64,000 nucleotides of DNA, from contig URSJ01000004.1 of the NCBI GenBank assembly GCA_900550495.1, positions 15,644 through 79,643 on the forward strand, read 5' to 3'. Below the pieces are notes generated by a model, which did no database searches, was not told the origin of the DNA, and was given only the letters and a program-made list of their open reading frames with translations. The first letter of the stretch is position 1. Every line of letters starts with the position of its first letter. The DNA comes from an uncultured Rickettsiales bacterium (lineage in GTDB: Bacteria; Pseudomonadota; Alphaproteobacteria; Rs-D84). Of the stretch, positions 8,207 through 16,399 are shown one piece after another. The translations under genes were made by a program, and so were the position numbers.

Positions 8207-9828
8207 AGTGGTGCACCCCAATGCTGTTGTATACTGCGTTCAGCGTCCATCGGACTGACTAATACCTGGGGTGTCAAGATAACAACCAGAGTATCGCGCG
8301 TCGCCGATGCTTCTCGCGACCCCGACAGTGCCATAAAGTCTGGATCACCCAAACCATAACGCGTATCATTATTGGTCTGCTTTTCAAAGCCTGATACAAC
8401 CAACATCTGACCAGATTCCATAATAACTTCTTGCATGAAACTACGTTCTTCAACCTCTGGCAATTGTAATGTAACTTCGCCGATGGTCTGAGTGGACATT
8501 TTCAGCAATTCACGCACCGACATACGGAACAGCAACAGAATCTTGCCGTTTTCCAAAACATTTGGCAACAGTTGCATTGAAAATCCAGTTTCCAGATCGT
8601 CCTGGTCAACAGTGCTGGATTCAACCGTTGTAAAATTACGTGATTCAAAACGTTTGATATATCCCGTGGTCTTGGTGTTGTTCACAGGCGCCACACGGTT
8701 GCTGCGCGTAGTGACACCGACGTTCGTAACCAATGATACCTTGCCCTGCTTTGCCAATGCTTCTATCAACGCGTTACTGCCTGCGCCACGTGCCAAAGAA
8801 CCATTTTTAATCTGGTCTTGGGTATACGCCCCTGCAACAGTAGACGAACCCTCGACATGGGTGGCACCCGTCAAAGCCGACACAGTATTAGACAAAACCG
8901 CGATGTTCATTGAACTGGCTTCGGTCGTGGCCAAATTGTTCTTTGGGTTGGCAACAATGTTCAAGCCCGACGCACTATTGATTGCCGCCGCCAAATTCAA
9001 ACCAAATGCCGAATCGTTTGAAATCGAAACCTGCAACACCTTGACATCAATGGTCACCAACTGGGACAAACGTTTGTTTTGTCTGTTGATATATTCACCA
9101 ACGCGTGTCAATACCGATGGTGGTGCAGTAACCGTGATTGTCCCCAAACTGCGCGATACAGTAAAGTCTGCATTGTCGGTCTTGCCAACGATACCGGAAA
9201 TCGCCTTTTCAATTTCATCCCACTCTTTTAATGTAGATTCCAATGCCACCTGGTTACCGTCATCAGTTTGAACAGCAGTCTGGTATGACACATCAGTCCC
9301 CAAAGCATACAATGTAAATGTCTTGGTTTCTGTTTCATAGAAAACAATTGATGTTTTGTCGTAATACCACAACAGGTCTAAATCCGTCGCAACTTGGGAC
9401 AACAGACCGGACAATTTGCCAGTATATGCAACATTAATCGTCTTTTTTAATTTTTCAGAATTTACCTGGTTATCAATTTTAACGGGGATTCCAGTCATAG
9501 AATTGATGTTATTTGCCAACACCTGTAACGTGACCGGCTCGTTCAACAAGATTGTAACCCCAGTATCGGTTTCAAATTGCGATGGCAAATTGTTACGATG
9601 TTCCAAGACCGTCGATTTGTTACCCAACCATACACCTTCGGACATGGACACTGTATCACCACTGGCAACCTTGGCTCGTGGATTTTTGGCCATTTCAAAT
9701 GCATCATATGCATTAACAAAATCCTGGTCAACCGTTGACGCCACTTTGGCGGATTCCTTGACTGCACACCCAGCCAGCGCAAATGTCAATATGCCGCACA
9801 TAAATATTATCTTTGCTGATTTTATCAT
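8200..9828 (-). CDS. PilN-family type IVB pilus secretin (outer-membrane lipoprotein)
   Basis: Secretins form the gated outer-membrane ring through which pili or effectors pass. The 542-residue protein begins with a lipoprotein signal peptide (lipobox LAGC, Cys at 21). N-terminal domains follow at about 85-180, with an STN-like fold (ITVTAPPSVL belongs to the next, N1-like repeat). The C-terminal secretin domain spans about 245-530 and includes the conserved GFSMQLLPNVLENGKILLLF, LPEVEERSF and MLVVSGFE segments. The order fits the R64 PilN / BfpB type rather than GspD or PilQ. The ribosome binding site GGAGAAAG supports this start. It is followed by a terminator and preceded by a TcpQ-domain gene, which probably acts with it. 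No pilin, ATPase or platform gene is in the window. Confidence 0.85.
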   Translation of the reverse strand: MIKSAKIIFMCGILTFALAGCAVKESAKVASTVDQDFVNAYDAFEMAKNPRAKVASGDTVSMSEGVWLGNKSTVLEHRNNLPSQFETDTGVTILLNEPVTLQVLANNINSMTGIPVKIDNQVNSEKLKKTINVAYTGKLSGLLSQVATDLDLLWYYDKTSIVFYETETKTFTLYALGTDVSYQTAVQTDDGNQVALESTLKEWDEIEKAISGIVGKTDNADFTVSRSLGTITVTAPPSVLTRVGEYINRQNKRLSQLVTIDVKVLQVSISNDSAFGLNLAAAINSASGLNIVANPKNNLATTEASSMNIAVLSNTVSALTGATHVEGSSTVAGAYTQDQIKNGSLARGAGSNALIEALAKQGKVSLVTNVGVTTRSNRVAPVNNTKTTGYIKRFESRNFTTVESSTVDQDDLETGFSMQLLPNVLENGKILLLFRMSVRELLKMSTQTIGEVTLQLPEVEERSFMQEVIMESGQMLVVSGFEKQTNNDTRYGLGDPDFMALSGSREASATRDTLVVILTPQVLVSPMDAERSIQQHWGAPLN

Positions 9829-9872
9829 TTATCTTTCTCCCTGTGACGATGGTTGACACAACCCCACGCGTT

Positions 9873-10781
9873 TTATTCCTCGTTCGTAGAAACCACCAAG
9901 ACGCGATTTCCCTTGTAGAATTTTGCATATGGAATCGGTGTTGCGCGCCCAAAGTTACGAACCAAAGCAGACGCCACGTCAACAAAGCGTCCTTTGAATA
10001 CGGCGCTGGCCTCTATTGGATATTCGCGCGATGTCGCCCAAACCAAATCCCAACCTTCTTTGTCACACCAGTTTTGTAAAACCTCACGCAGGGTCTGGCC
10101 ATTTGCAACAACCCAAGAACGCACCTGGTCTGCGACCTTTTGTGCTGGCTCTGCATCAGCTGATACGTTTACAGAAATCTCTGTTTCTTCGTTAACAATT
10201 TCGCCGTTTTCATCGGTTGTTGTTTTTGTCATACCCGTCTTGGCAGCGAAAGCATCGTAACTATCGGCGTATTTTGCACAGTTCTTGCGTCCACTGCGTG
10301 CAACAGACAAAATTGCACCACCATCATCTTCCAACATTTCTCGATGCAATAACGGCATTTCTGAGCCAGAATTGCACTCGTCATCAAACCCGACCGGAAT
10401 CTGGGTTCCATGCAGCATATTTGCACCACCAGACCAGTCACCAAAACCATCACCCGTTCCCAGATTAAAATTATTTTCAACAACCAGGTCTGCGCCAATC
10501 TTGGACACAATGCGAATATTATCAGATTGCGAACTCTGGGCACACGCACCATCTTCGCATGCGATTTCAACATCGGCATCCGTTCCCGCCATCGGCCATA
10601 CCGGTACCGCTGCCTGAACCGTTTCAGTTGTTTCAACCGTCTGTACCTGCTGATTAGCATCCGATGATTTATCCTGGGTATAAAAAACCTCACTCGTGAC
10701 AATCTGGGGCAATGATTCTGCGGCAAAGCAATAACCAGCAGCCGTCGCAAACATTGCAAAAACTAAAATCTTACGGAACAT
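9873..10781 (-). CDS. TcpQ-domain secreted protein, partner of the secretin
   Basis: The 302-residue product has a signal peptide (residues 1-20, ending CFA), a variable Glu/Thr/Val-rich and Cys-containing middle, and a C-terminal domain (about 215-300). The C-terminal domain resembles the TcpQ/PilL family: RSWVVANGQTLREVLQNWCD, then GWDLVW and a closing region that reads YKGNRVLVVST. In Vibrio and R64 pili, such proteins stabilise or localise the secretin. Its position 44 bases upstream of the secretin gene, on the same strand, supports a shared operon. The ATG at 10781 follows AGGAAAGGAAG; the longer frame to 10811 has no better signal. Function is inferred from domain and context. Confidence 0.75.
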   Translation of the reverse strand: MFRKILVFAMFATAAGYCFAAESLPQIVTSEVFYTQDKSSDANQQVQTVETTETVQAAVPVWPMAGTDADVEIACEDGACAQSSQSDNIRIVSKIGADLVVENNFNLGTGDGFGDWSGGANMLHGTQIPVGFDDECNSGSEMPLLHREMLEDDGGAILSVARSGRKNCAKYADSYDAFAAKTGMTKTTTDENGEIVNEETEISVNVSADAEPAQKVADQVRSWVVANGQTLREVLQNWCDKEGWDLVWATSREYPIEASAVFKGRFVDVASALVRNFGRATPIPYAKFYKGNRVLVVSTNEE

Positions 10782-10848
10782 AAAAACTTCCTTTCCTGAA
10801 CAAGTTATCATATTTTTTTACTTATTATAACAATTTGACCGAATCTGT

Positions 10849-10901
10849 GCAAGACCAAATCGCACCCCACAAAATTTATCGTTTGCAAGATAAAATCGCA
10901 C
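10849..10901. repeat. Pair of 17-base direct repeats in the divergent tcpQ/suf promoter region
   Basis: GCAAGACCAAATCGCAC (10849-10865) and GCAAGATAAAATCGCAC (10885-10901) match at 15 of 17 positions and are 36 bases apart, about 3.5 helical turns. The downstream copy covers the -35 position of the plus-strand promoter. This looks like a two-site operator for an unidentified regulator. Confidence 0.55.
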
Positions 10902-10918
10902 GAATCGGTAAAAGATGT

Positions 10919-10924
10919 TATACT
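10919..10924 (+). promoter_or_regulatory. -10 box of the suf operon
   Basis: TATACT lies 34 bases before the start of the first gene of the operon. No good -35 hexamer is found 16-18 bases upstream; that place is occupied by the second direct repeat. Confidence 0.45.
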
Positions 10925-10958
10925 TAGAACCATCAGACATGCTATCAAGGGTAAAATT

Positions 10959-11504
10959 ATGCAAAACACATTGATTTTAATTGGAATTTGCGCGTTGATT
11001 GTTATATCTGGGGTGATGTTTACCCTGTTTTTCGGAATGCATCGCCGCATGCGCGACATGGCAAAAACATTGACATACCAATACAATCTGATTGTGAAAA
11101 TTCAGTCTGTGTTAAAAAATAAATCCGCTACAAATGCTGTCGCGGAAAATGCAGAAATGATTTACCAGGATTTATTGCAAAACCTAATTCCAATTATGGC
11201 TGCAATTGACGTTATGCCCCGCACGACCCCCGAACATCCGCTGTGGCGTGCATTAGGTGGAATTTTGGACGAATATTCCAAAAATCCGTTTGTTCTGGAA
11301 AAACTGCGCAGATGTATTAAACTGGACGCCGAGGTTGCCCGCAGCATTGATAATTACATGAACCGTGCTGATGGGTTCTTGCAACACCTCAGCAAGACAG
11401 AGCCAGACGGGATTCTGGCGGCAACGTTCACTGATGGATTGCTTGGCCAATCGCTGACATTTTTTGCCCAGGCACGCGCCCTGGCCAAACAACACAATGA
11501 CTAG
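10959..11504 (+). CDS. Small inner-membrane protein leading the suf operon
   Basis: I do not recognise this 181-residue protein. It has one N-terminal membrane helix (about residues 4-27) followed by a basic segment (HRRMRDMAK) and a soluble, mostly helical domain predicted to face the cytoplasm. AAGGG precedes the ATG. Its TAG stop is directly followed by the ATG of sufB with no spacing, so the two are almost certainly translationally coupled. The position suggests a link to Fe-S assembly or envelope tethering, but no motif shows this. Confidence 0.8.
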   Translation: MQNTLILIGICALIVISGVMFTLFFGMHRRMRDMAKTLTYQYNLIVKIQSVLKNKSATNAVAENAEMIYQDLLQNLIPIMAAIDVMPRTTPEHPLWRALGGILDEYSKNPFVLEKLRRCIKLDAEVARSIDNYMNRADGFLQHLSKTEPDGILAATFTDGLLGQSLTFFAQARALAKQHND

Positions 11505-12839
11505 ATGGCAAAACTGACTGAAAATCTTGTCCGTGAAATATCGCATGTGCGTAACGAACCTGCATGGTTAACCGAATGGCGCATTGCCGCATTTAATGCA
11601 TGGCGCGACATGCATGAGCCACATTGGGCCGAATTTGACTATGCACCGATTGACTATGATGAATTGAATTACTATAACACGCCAGCCCCCATTGATAATT
11701 CTGATTTAAAAAGCACATACGAAAAAATGGGTCTGCCCGAATCAGAACAGCGTGCACTGTTAGGTATGGCAACAGATACCGTCATTGACAGCCGGTCTGT
11801 CCACACATCTTATACCGAAAAATTAAACGCGTTGGGGATAATATTTTTACCATTTTCAGATGCAGTGCGCCTGTATCCTGAACTGATAAAAAAATATTTA
11901 GGCAGTGTTGTTTCTGCAACAGACAATTTTTTTGCTGCGTTAAACGCGGCGGTGTTTTCAGATGGCACATTTGTCTATATTCCGCCGCACACAAAATGCC
12001 CAATTGACCTGGCCAGTTATTTCAGAATTGAAACCGCCAAAATTGGACAATTTGAACGCACATTGATTATTGCAGACACGGGCGCAGAATTATCGTATAT
12101 GGAGGGTTGCAGTGCCCCTCGTCGTCCCAATCACCAATTACACAGTGGGGTCGTTGAAATCATCGCACTGGACGATGCACACGTAAAATATGCAACTGTC
12201 CAGAACTGGTATGCTGGTGAAATGCACGACGATAAAAATATTGGCGGTATTTTAAACTTTGTGACCAAACGTGGCCGCGCAGAAAAAAACGCAACTATTG
12301 ACTGGACCCAGGTTGAAATCGGCTCGGCTATGACATGGAAATATCCGTCAACTATTTTGGCCGGTGATGGTGCACACAGTGATTTTTATTCACTGACTAT
12401 TACCCGCGGGGCGCAGTTGGCAGATACCGGAACAAAAATGATTCACATCGGAAACGATACTGTATCAAATATTGTTTCATACGGTGTGGCACTAGAAAAA
12501 TCACATCAAACATTTCGCAGCCTGGTGTCTTTTTCGGGCCACGGCGGTAAAAACGCATCTAAATGTGACACACGCATAATCGGCAATAACGCGATGGCAA
12601 ATACGTTGCCAACAATTATTCACACAAACGGCGATAATACCCAAAGTCACGAGGCCACCACTGGTGCCATTGACGCAAATCAATTATTATTTTTAATGCA
12701 ATCAGGGATTGCCCAAGACGAAGCAACAGCCCTGATCATCGGCGCGTCAGCGGCACCAATTATATCGCGCCTGCCGATGGAATTTTTGGTTGAATCCAAA
12801 CAACTGATTCAAATGGCACTTGCAAACGCACAGGATTAA
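11505..12839 (+). CDS. sufB: Fe-S cluster assembly scaffold protein SufB
   Basis: SufB, with SufC and SufD, forms the scaffold on which Fe-S clusters are built. The 444-residue sequence has the N-terminal SufB hallmark DYAPIDYDELNYYNTPAP and the right-handed beta-helix core. The core carries VQNWY, NFVTKRG, ATIDWTQVEIGSAMTWKYP, TGTKMIHIG and, near the C terminus, HEATTGAIDANQLLFLMQSG. It is somewhat shorter than the E. coli protein (495). Identification as SufB rather than SufD rests on the YYNTPAP and TKMIHIG motifs. sufC follows after 2 bases. No sufD gene is in the window. Confidence 0.92.
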   Translation: MAKLTENLVREISHVRNEPAWLTEWRIAAFNAWRDMHEPHWAEFDYAPIDYDELNYYNTPAPIDNSDLKSTYEKMGLPESEQRALLGMATDTVIDSRSVHTSYTEKLNALGIIFLPFSDAVRLYPELIKKYLGSVVSATDNFFAALNAAVFSDGTFVYIPPHTKCPIDLASYFRIETAKIGQFERTLIIADTGAELSYMEGCSAPRRPNHQLHSGVVEIIALDDAHVKYATVQNWYAGEMHDDKNIGGILNFVTKRGRAEKNATIDWTQVEIGSAMTWKYPSTILAGDGAHSDFYSLTITRGAQLADTGTKMIHIGNDTVSNIVSYGVALEKSHQTFRSLVSFSGHGGKNASKCDTRIIGNNAMANTLPTIIHTNGDNTQSHEATTGAIDANQLLFLMQSGIAQDEATALIIGASAAPIISRLPMEFLVESKQLIQMALANAQD

Positions 12840-12841
12840 AT

Positions 12842-13519
12842 ATGCTGGAAATAAAAAATTTATCTGTATCATTGGATGGGAAAAAATTACTGACCGATAT
12901 AAACATGACGGTTACGGTTGGTGCACGACATTTACTGGCGGGCCATAATGGTTCTGGCAAATCAACACTGGCAGCGGTTATTGCCGGAAATCCGCTATAT
13001 AGCATTGATAGTGGGCAAATAATTTTTGGCAATCGCGATATAACGCACGAAAACACAACAACACGTGCACTGCTGGGGATATTTCTGGGCGCACAAAATG
13101 TGCCAGAAATCCCTGGGTTAAGTGTTTTATCATTTTTAAAGCATTCATGCGCTGCACACGCACATTTTCAAACCGGGCGTGATTTATCAATGGGCGAGTT
13201 TTTACAGAAATTAGAAAGCGTCCGCACCGAATTAAACATTCCCAAAGAGTGGCTGAATCGCAGTATTAACGTCGGCTTTTCCGGCGGCGAACGCAAACGT
13301 TTGATGTTGTTACGTCTGAAAATGGTTGCGCCCACGTTTGCAATTTTGGACGAACCTGATTCTGGCGCAGACAGCGATACCCAACATTTGATTGCCGATA
13401 CAATTCACGATATGCCAAACACGACATTTATGTTTATCAGTCATCAACCTGATTTTACCAACATGGTCAGACCATCTGATATAACAACTTTGTCAAACGG
13501 CCATATTATGATAAAATAA
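12842..13519 (+). CDS. sufC: Fe-S cluster assembly ATPase SufC
   Basis: SufC is the ABC-type ATPase of the SufBCD scaffold complex. The 225-residue protein shows Walker A GHNGSGKS (about 36-43), Q-loop region, ABC signature FSGGERKR, Walker B FAILDEPDSGAD and the switch His in FISHQPDF. It is a little shorter than typical SufC (about 248). The segment FSGGERKRLMLLRL and DEPDSGADSD replace the usual SGGEKKR and DEIDSGLD, and these place it in the SufC group. It is 2 bases downstream of sufB. Confidence 0.92.
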   Translation: MLEIKNLSVSLDGKKLLTDINMTVTVGARHLLAGHNGSGKSTLAAVIAGNPLYSIDSGQIIFGNRDITHENTTTRALLGIFLGAQNVPEIPGLSVLSFLKHSCAAHAHFQTGRDLSMGEFLQKLESVRTELNIPKEWLNRSINVGFSGGERKRLMLLRLKMVAPTFAILDEPDSGADSDTQHLIADTIHDMPNTTFMFISHQPDFTNMVRPSDITTLSNGHIMIK

Positions 13520-13553
13520 TTAGCATAATAAACAACCCAAGGGACGAACAAAA

Positions 13554-14474
13554 ATGAAAAAACAACCTGAACAACCGATTTCATTAATGTCATGGACGTT
13601 GTGGCGGCCATTGCGTTTTGCAATTACTTCATTTGCAATTATGTGTGGTGTTGGGGTGCTGTATTCACTGATTGCACCACACATCACAGCGACACCAATT
13701 TTGTGGCCACTGTGGATTTTATTTGGCATCTGCTTGGGGGGGACTGCATATTTAATGTTACGTCGTATGCCATGCGGTGATATATCCCAACGTGGTTTTA
13801 TTGCACTGGATACGTTACAGATTATTGTAATGTATCTGGCATTGTTTGGGACTGTTTTAGTAACAACACAAATGCAACGCATCGCATACCATATGATTAT
13901 GGCTGGGCATGCAGGCAATACTTGGTTTGTTATCACAGTTGCAGTTGTTTCAATATTTGCGCTGTATATGACGGGATTGGGGCTATCAAATTTATATGCG
14001 AAATTTCGCCGTGCACGCTCAATGGGCATATCATCATGGGCGGCGATTTTAAGTATGCCATTTTCATTTGGGCTGTTTTGGATACCAGGATACATTTTGC
14101 CGGACGCCACCACACCAGAATCATGTGTCACCATTCGTCCAAAATGGTATGACAAATTATCACAAAAAATTGCAGACAACATCATAACCAGCACATTGGC
14201 GTTTGTAATACTGACCCTTCTTTCCGGACTGCTGGTGGGCATGCAAACATTACTGGTTACAGGAATTATACTGGCAGCATTTTTCGCATGGACGGCCATT
14301 TATGGACTTGCAAAATTCAAGAAAAACATCAGTGGCGCATATTCTATATTTGCCGTATGTACGAACATAATCATGATTATTGCAACCATAATATTGATTG
14401 CAATAAACGCAAATCAAACATCACAAAATGTTACCATGAATATTTCAGATGTGACCCCAGAAACGATAGAGTAA
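13554..14474 (+). CDS. Polytopic membrane protein of unknown function
   Basis: This 306-residue protein has about seven hydrophobic segments (near residues 22-42, 48-66, 85-105, 120-142, 162-180, 208-245 in two passes, 255-280). I see no transporter or enzyme signature. The N terminus MKKQPEQPISLMSW is cytoplasmic-like. AAGGGACG precedes the ATG. It lies 34 bases after sufC and 48 bases before an AI-2E-family gene, on the same strand, so it could be part of the suf transcript. Confidence 0.78.
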   Translation: MKKQPEQPISLMSWTLWRPLRFAITSFAIMCGVGVLYSLIAPHITATPILWPLWILFGICLGGTAYLMLRRMPCGDISQRGFIALDTLQIIVMYLALFGTVLVTTQMQRIAYHMIMAGHAGNTWFVITVAVVSIFALYMTGLGLSNLYAKFRRARSMGISSWAAILSMPFSFGLFWIPGYILPDATTPESCVTIRPKWYDKLSQKIADNIITSTLAFVILTLLSGLLVGMQTLLVTGIILAAFFAWTAIYGLAKFKKNISGAYSIFAVCTNIIMIIATIILIAINANQTSQNVTMNISDVTPETIE

Positions 14475-14522
14475 AAAACGCGCTATATACACATATTCGC
14501 GGCATACAGGAGTTTTTAAACA

Positions 14523-15572
14523 ATGAACGGATTGATACTTTTTACGGGTGTTGTTTTTCTGTTATGGCTGGGCCGCGTTATACTGGTCCCGCTGTTGGTG
14601 GCAACATTTTTGTGGTATTTGATAAACGCAATTTCGGCATATTGTCGCAAGGTTTTACCATTTCGTGATAACAACGCGCGTACCGCACATGGATTTTTGT
14701 CAGCGATGTTTGATTGGCTGGCCAATTGTATTGGTATTGGTGCACTGGTGGGATTAGGCTATTTATTCGTGACTCAGGTTCGCCCAATGTTCTTGGAATT
14801 GATTGCCGCCCTGCCCGCTATTCAAGGTAAACTTGTTGACTTGGGTGCGATGCTGTCTGCCAATTTGGGGATAAAATTTGACATGTCAATGATTCCAAAT
14901 GTTGCCAAAATGGCAACCAATGTCGGTATATCATTGGCAGGAATGGCAACATCAATTGGCATGATATGTATATACCTGCTGTTCATGTTCGTTGAACAAA
15001 CAACATTTGATAAAAAGTTTTCCGCTTTATTCCCAAACAAGGCTCAATCAAAAAAGATGCGTTATATTGTGGACAGTATTGATACCAATATGAAAAAGTA
15101 TCTGTTTATGAAAACGCTGATTTCTGGCGCAACTGGTATTTTGGCGTATTTATGGCTCAACATGTTGGGTCTGGAATTTGCCGGCGTTTGGGCGTTTATC
15201 GTATTTGTTACCAGTTATATCCCAACAATCGGTGCAATTATCGCGTGCAGTTTGCCAATCTTGTATTCTCTGGCAGTTAGTTCGAATTTACATACGCCTA
15301 TATTGGTGGCAACGGGTCTGATTGGATTACAGATATTACTGTCCAATATTATTGAACCAAAATTGACCGGTAAAACATTAAACCTGTCAACGTTGGCGAT
15401 ATTGATAAACCTGGTATTTTGGGGGTTATTATGGGGCGTCGCCGGTATGTTTTTCAGTGTGCCGTTATTGGTTGCAACGTTTATCATCACCGCACAATTT
15501 GATTCTACACGTTGGATTGCAGTCTTGTTATCTGCGGACGGCAATATCCCTGACAAGCGTGAATCTGAATAA
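14523..15572 (+). CDS. AI-2E / PerM-family membrane transporter
   Basis: This 349-residue polytopic protein fits the AI-2E (UPF0118, PerM) family. It has paired N-terminal helices (residues 1-40), a helix near 70-90, and a soluble stretch (about 95-135). The C-terminal cluster of helices includes the family-typical YIPTIGAIIAC and LLSNIIEPKLTGKTLNLS. Family members include sodium/proton antiporters and exporters of signalling compounds, so a substrate cannot be named. AGGAG precedes the ATG at 9 nt. It is the last gene before a convergent terminator. Confidence 0.85.
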   Translation: MNGLILFTGVVFLLWLGRVILVPLLVATFLWYLINAISAYCRKVLPFRDNNARTAHGFLSAMFDWLANCIGIGALVGLGYLFVTQVRPMFLELIAALPAIQGKLVDLGAMLSANLGIKFDMSMIPNVAKMATNVGISLAGMATSIGMICIYLLFMFVEQTTFDKKFSALFPNKAQSKKMRYIVDSIDTNMKKYLFMKTLISGATGILAYLWLNMLGLEFAGVWAFIVFVTSYIPTIGAIIACSLPILYSLAVSSNLHTPILVATGLIGLQILLSNIIEPKLTGKTLNLSTLAILINLVFWGLLWGVAGMFFSVPLLVATFIITAQFDSTRWIAVLLSADGNIPDKRESE

Positions 15573-15582
15573 ATAAAAACGC

Positions 15583-15612
15583 GCTGGATACATGAAATCC
15601 GGCGTTTTTTAT
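15583..15612. terminator. Convergent terminator between the AI-2E-family gene and ruvX
   Basis: AAAACGC pairs with GCGTTTT around an imperfect inner stem (GGAT / ATCC). A-run and T-run flank it on both sides, between genes ending at 15572 (+) and 15609 (-). Confidence 0.6.
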
Positions 15613-16064
15613 TGTGCGCGACGTATTAAACTGATTGCATTTTCCAGTATCACACGCGCCGACGCAGAATCCAATTTTTGTTTTATATCTGTGCGCCGCA
15701 CACGTCCCATCTCTGATTGTGCGATGACGCTGGAATAACTCTCGTCAATAAAACAGATTGGCAAATCGGTTACTTGGGTCAAGGCCGTTGCGAATTCGCG
15801 AACGCGTGCCGTTGTATCAGATTCTGTGCCATCTGCATGCAGTGGCAATCCGATAATGATGCCGACAGCCCCCTCGTTTGCGACAACATCTGCAACCCGA
15901 CGTGCCAAATCGCATACCCCCGCACGCCGGGCGTCAATCGCATCGCGCGTGAACACGAATTCACGTGACGCGTCCGACACCGCGACCCCAGTACGCGCCG
16001 CGCCCCAATCAATTCCAACAATGCGCCCTGTCCGCGGAAAAGCCTTGAAATCTGGCAGAATCAT
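15609..16064 (-). CDS. ruvX: Putative Holliday junction resolvase / pre-16S rRNA nuclease RuvX (YqgF)
   Basis: RuvX is an RNase H-fold nuclease that in E. coli trims the 5' end of 16S rRNA. The 151-residue product has the expected GIDWGAARTGVAVSD at the N terminus (catalytic Asp), GIIIGLPLHADGTES in the middle and CFIDESYSSVIAQSEM toward the end, followed by a conserved Asp in KQKLDSASARVIL. The ATG at 16064 was chosen over 16121 because GAGGAAA lies 8 nt upstream and family members start a few residues before the GIDxG motif. It is divergent from gatC, and its first codons carry the gatC promoter. Confidence 0.92.
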   Translation of the reverse strand: MILPDFKAFPRTGRIVGIDWGAARTGVAVSDASREFVFTRDAIDARRAGVCDLARRVADVVANEGAVGIIIGLPLHADGTESDTTARVREFATALTQVTDLPICFIDESYSSVIAQSEMGRVRRTDIKQKLDSASARVILENAISLIRRAQ

Positions 16065-16072
16065 TGTATAAT
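16045..16072 (+). promoter_or_regulatory. Strong sigma-70-like promoter of gatCAB
   Basis: TTGAAA and a perfect TATAAT are separated by 16 bases, giving a transcript with a leader of about 22 nt that holds AGGA before the gatC ATG. The promoter overlaps the start codon of the divergent ruvX. Confidence 0.75.
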
Positions 16073-16100
16073 TTCCTCTGACTAAATAATAGGATTTGAA

Positions 16101-16397
16101 ATGGCGTTTAGCAAGCAACAATTACAGAAATTTGCCAACCTGATCAGGATTGAAATTTCTGATGAACAACTGGAACAAATGAACATTGATTCCGTGATTG
16201 ATTGGCTGGACAAATTACAGAAAATTGATACACGCGGTGTAAAACCAATGTTAAACCCGTCCGAACATAAATTACCAATTCGCGCCGACATGGTGACCGA
16301 TGGCGATATTCGTGACGCAATTATGGCGAACGCCCCTGACAAGGCCGGCGTATCACGTGGATATTTTGCAGTCCCAAAAGTTATGGATGGTGAATAA
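16101..16397 (+). CDS. gatC: Glutamyl-tRNA(Gln)/aspartyl-tRNA(Asn) amidotransferase subunit C
   Basis: GatC is the small stabilising subunit of the GatCAB amidotransferase, which converts Glu-tRNA(Gln) (and often Asp-tRNA(Asn)) to the amidated form. The 98-residue sequence has the typical N-terminal helices (QKFANLIRIEISDEQLEQM), WLDKLQKIDTRGVKPM and the C-terminal MANAPDKAGVSRGYFAVPKV. It precedes gatA by 2 bases. Confidence 0.95.
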   Translation: MAFSKQQLQKFANLIRIEISDEQLEQMNIDSVIDWLDKLQKIDTRGVKPMLNPSEHKLPIRADMVTDGDIRDAIMANAPDKAGVSRGYFAVPKVMDGE

Positions 16398-16399
16398 AA

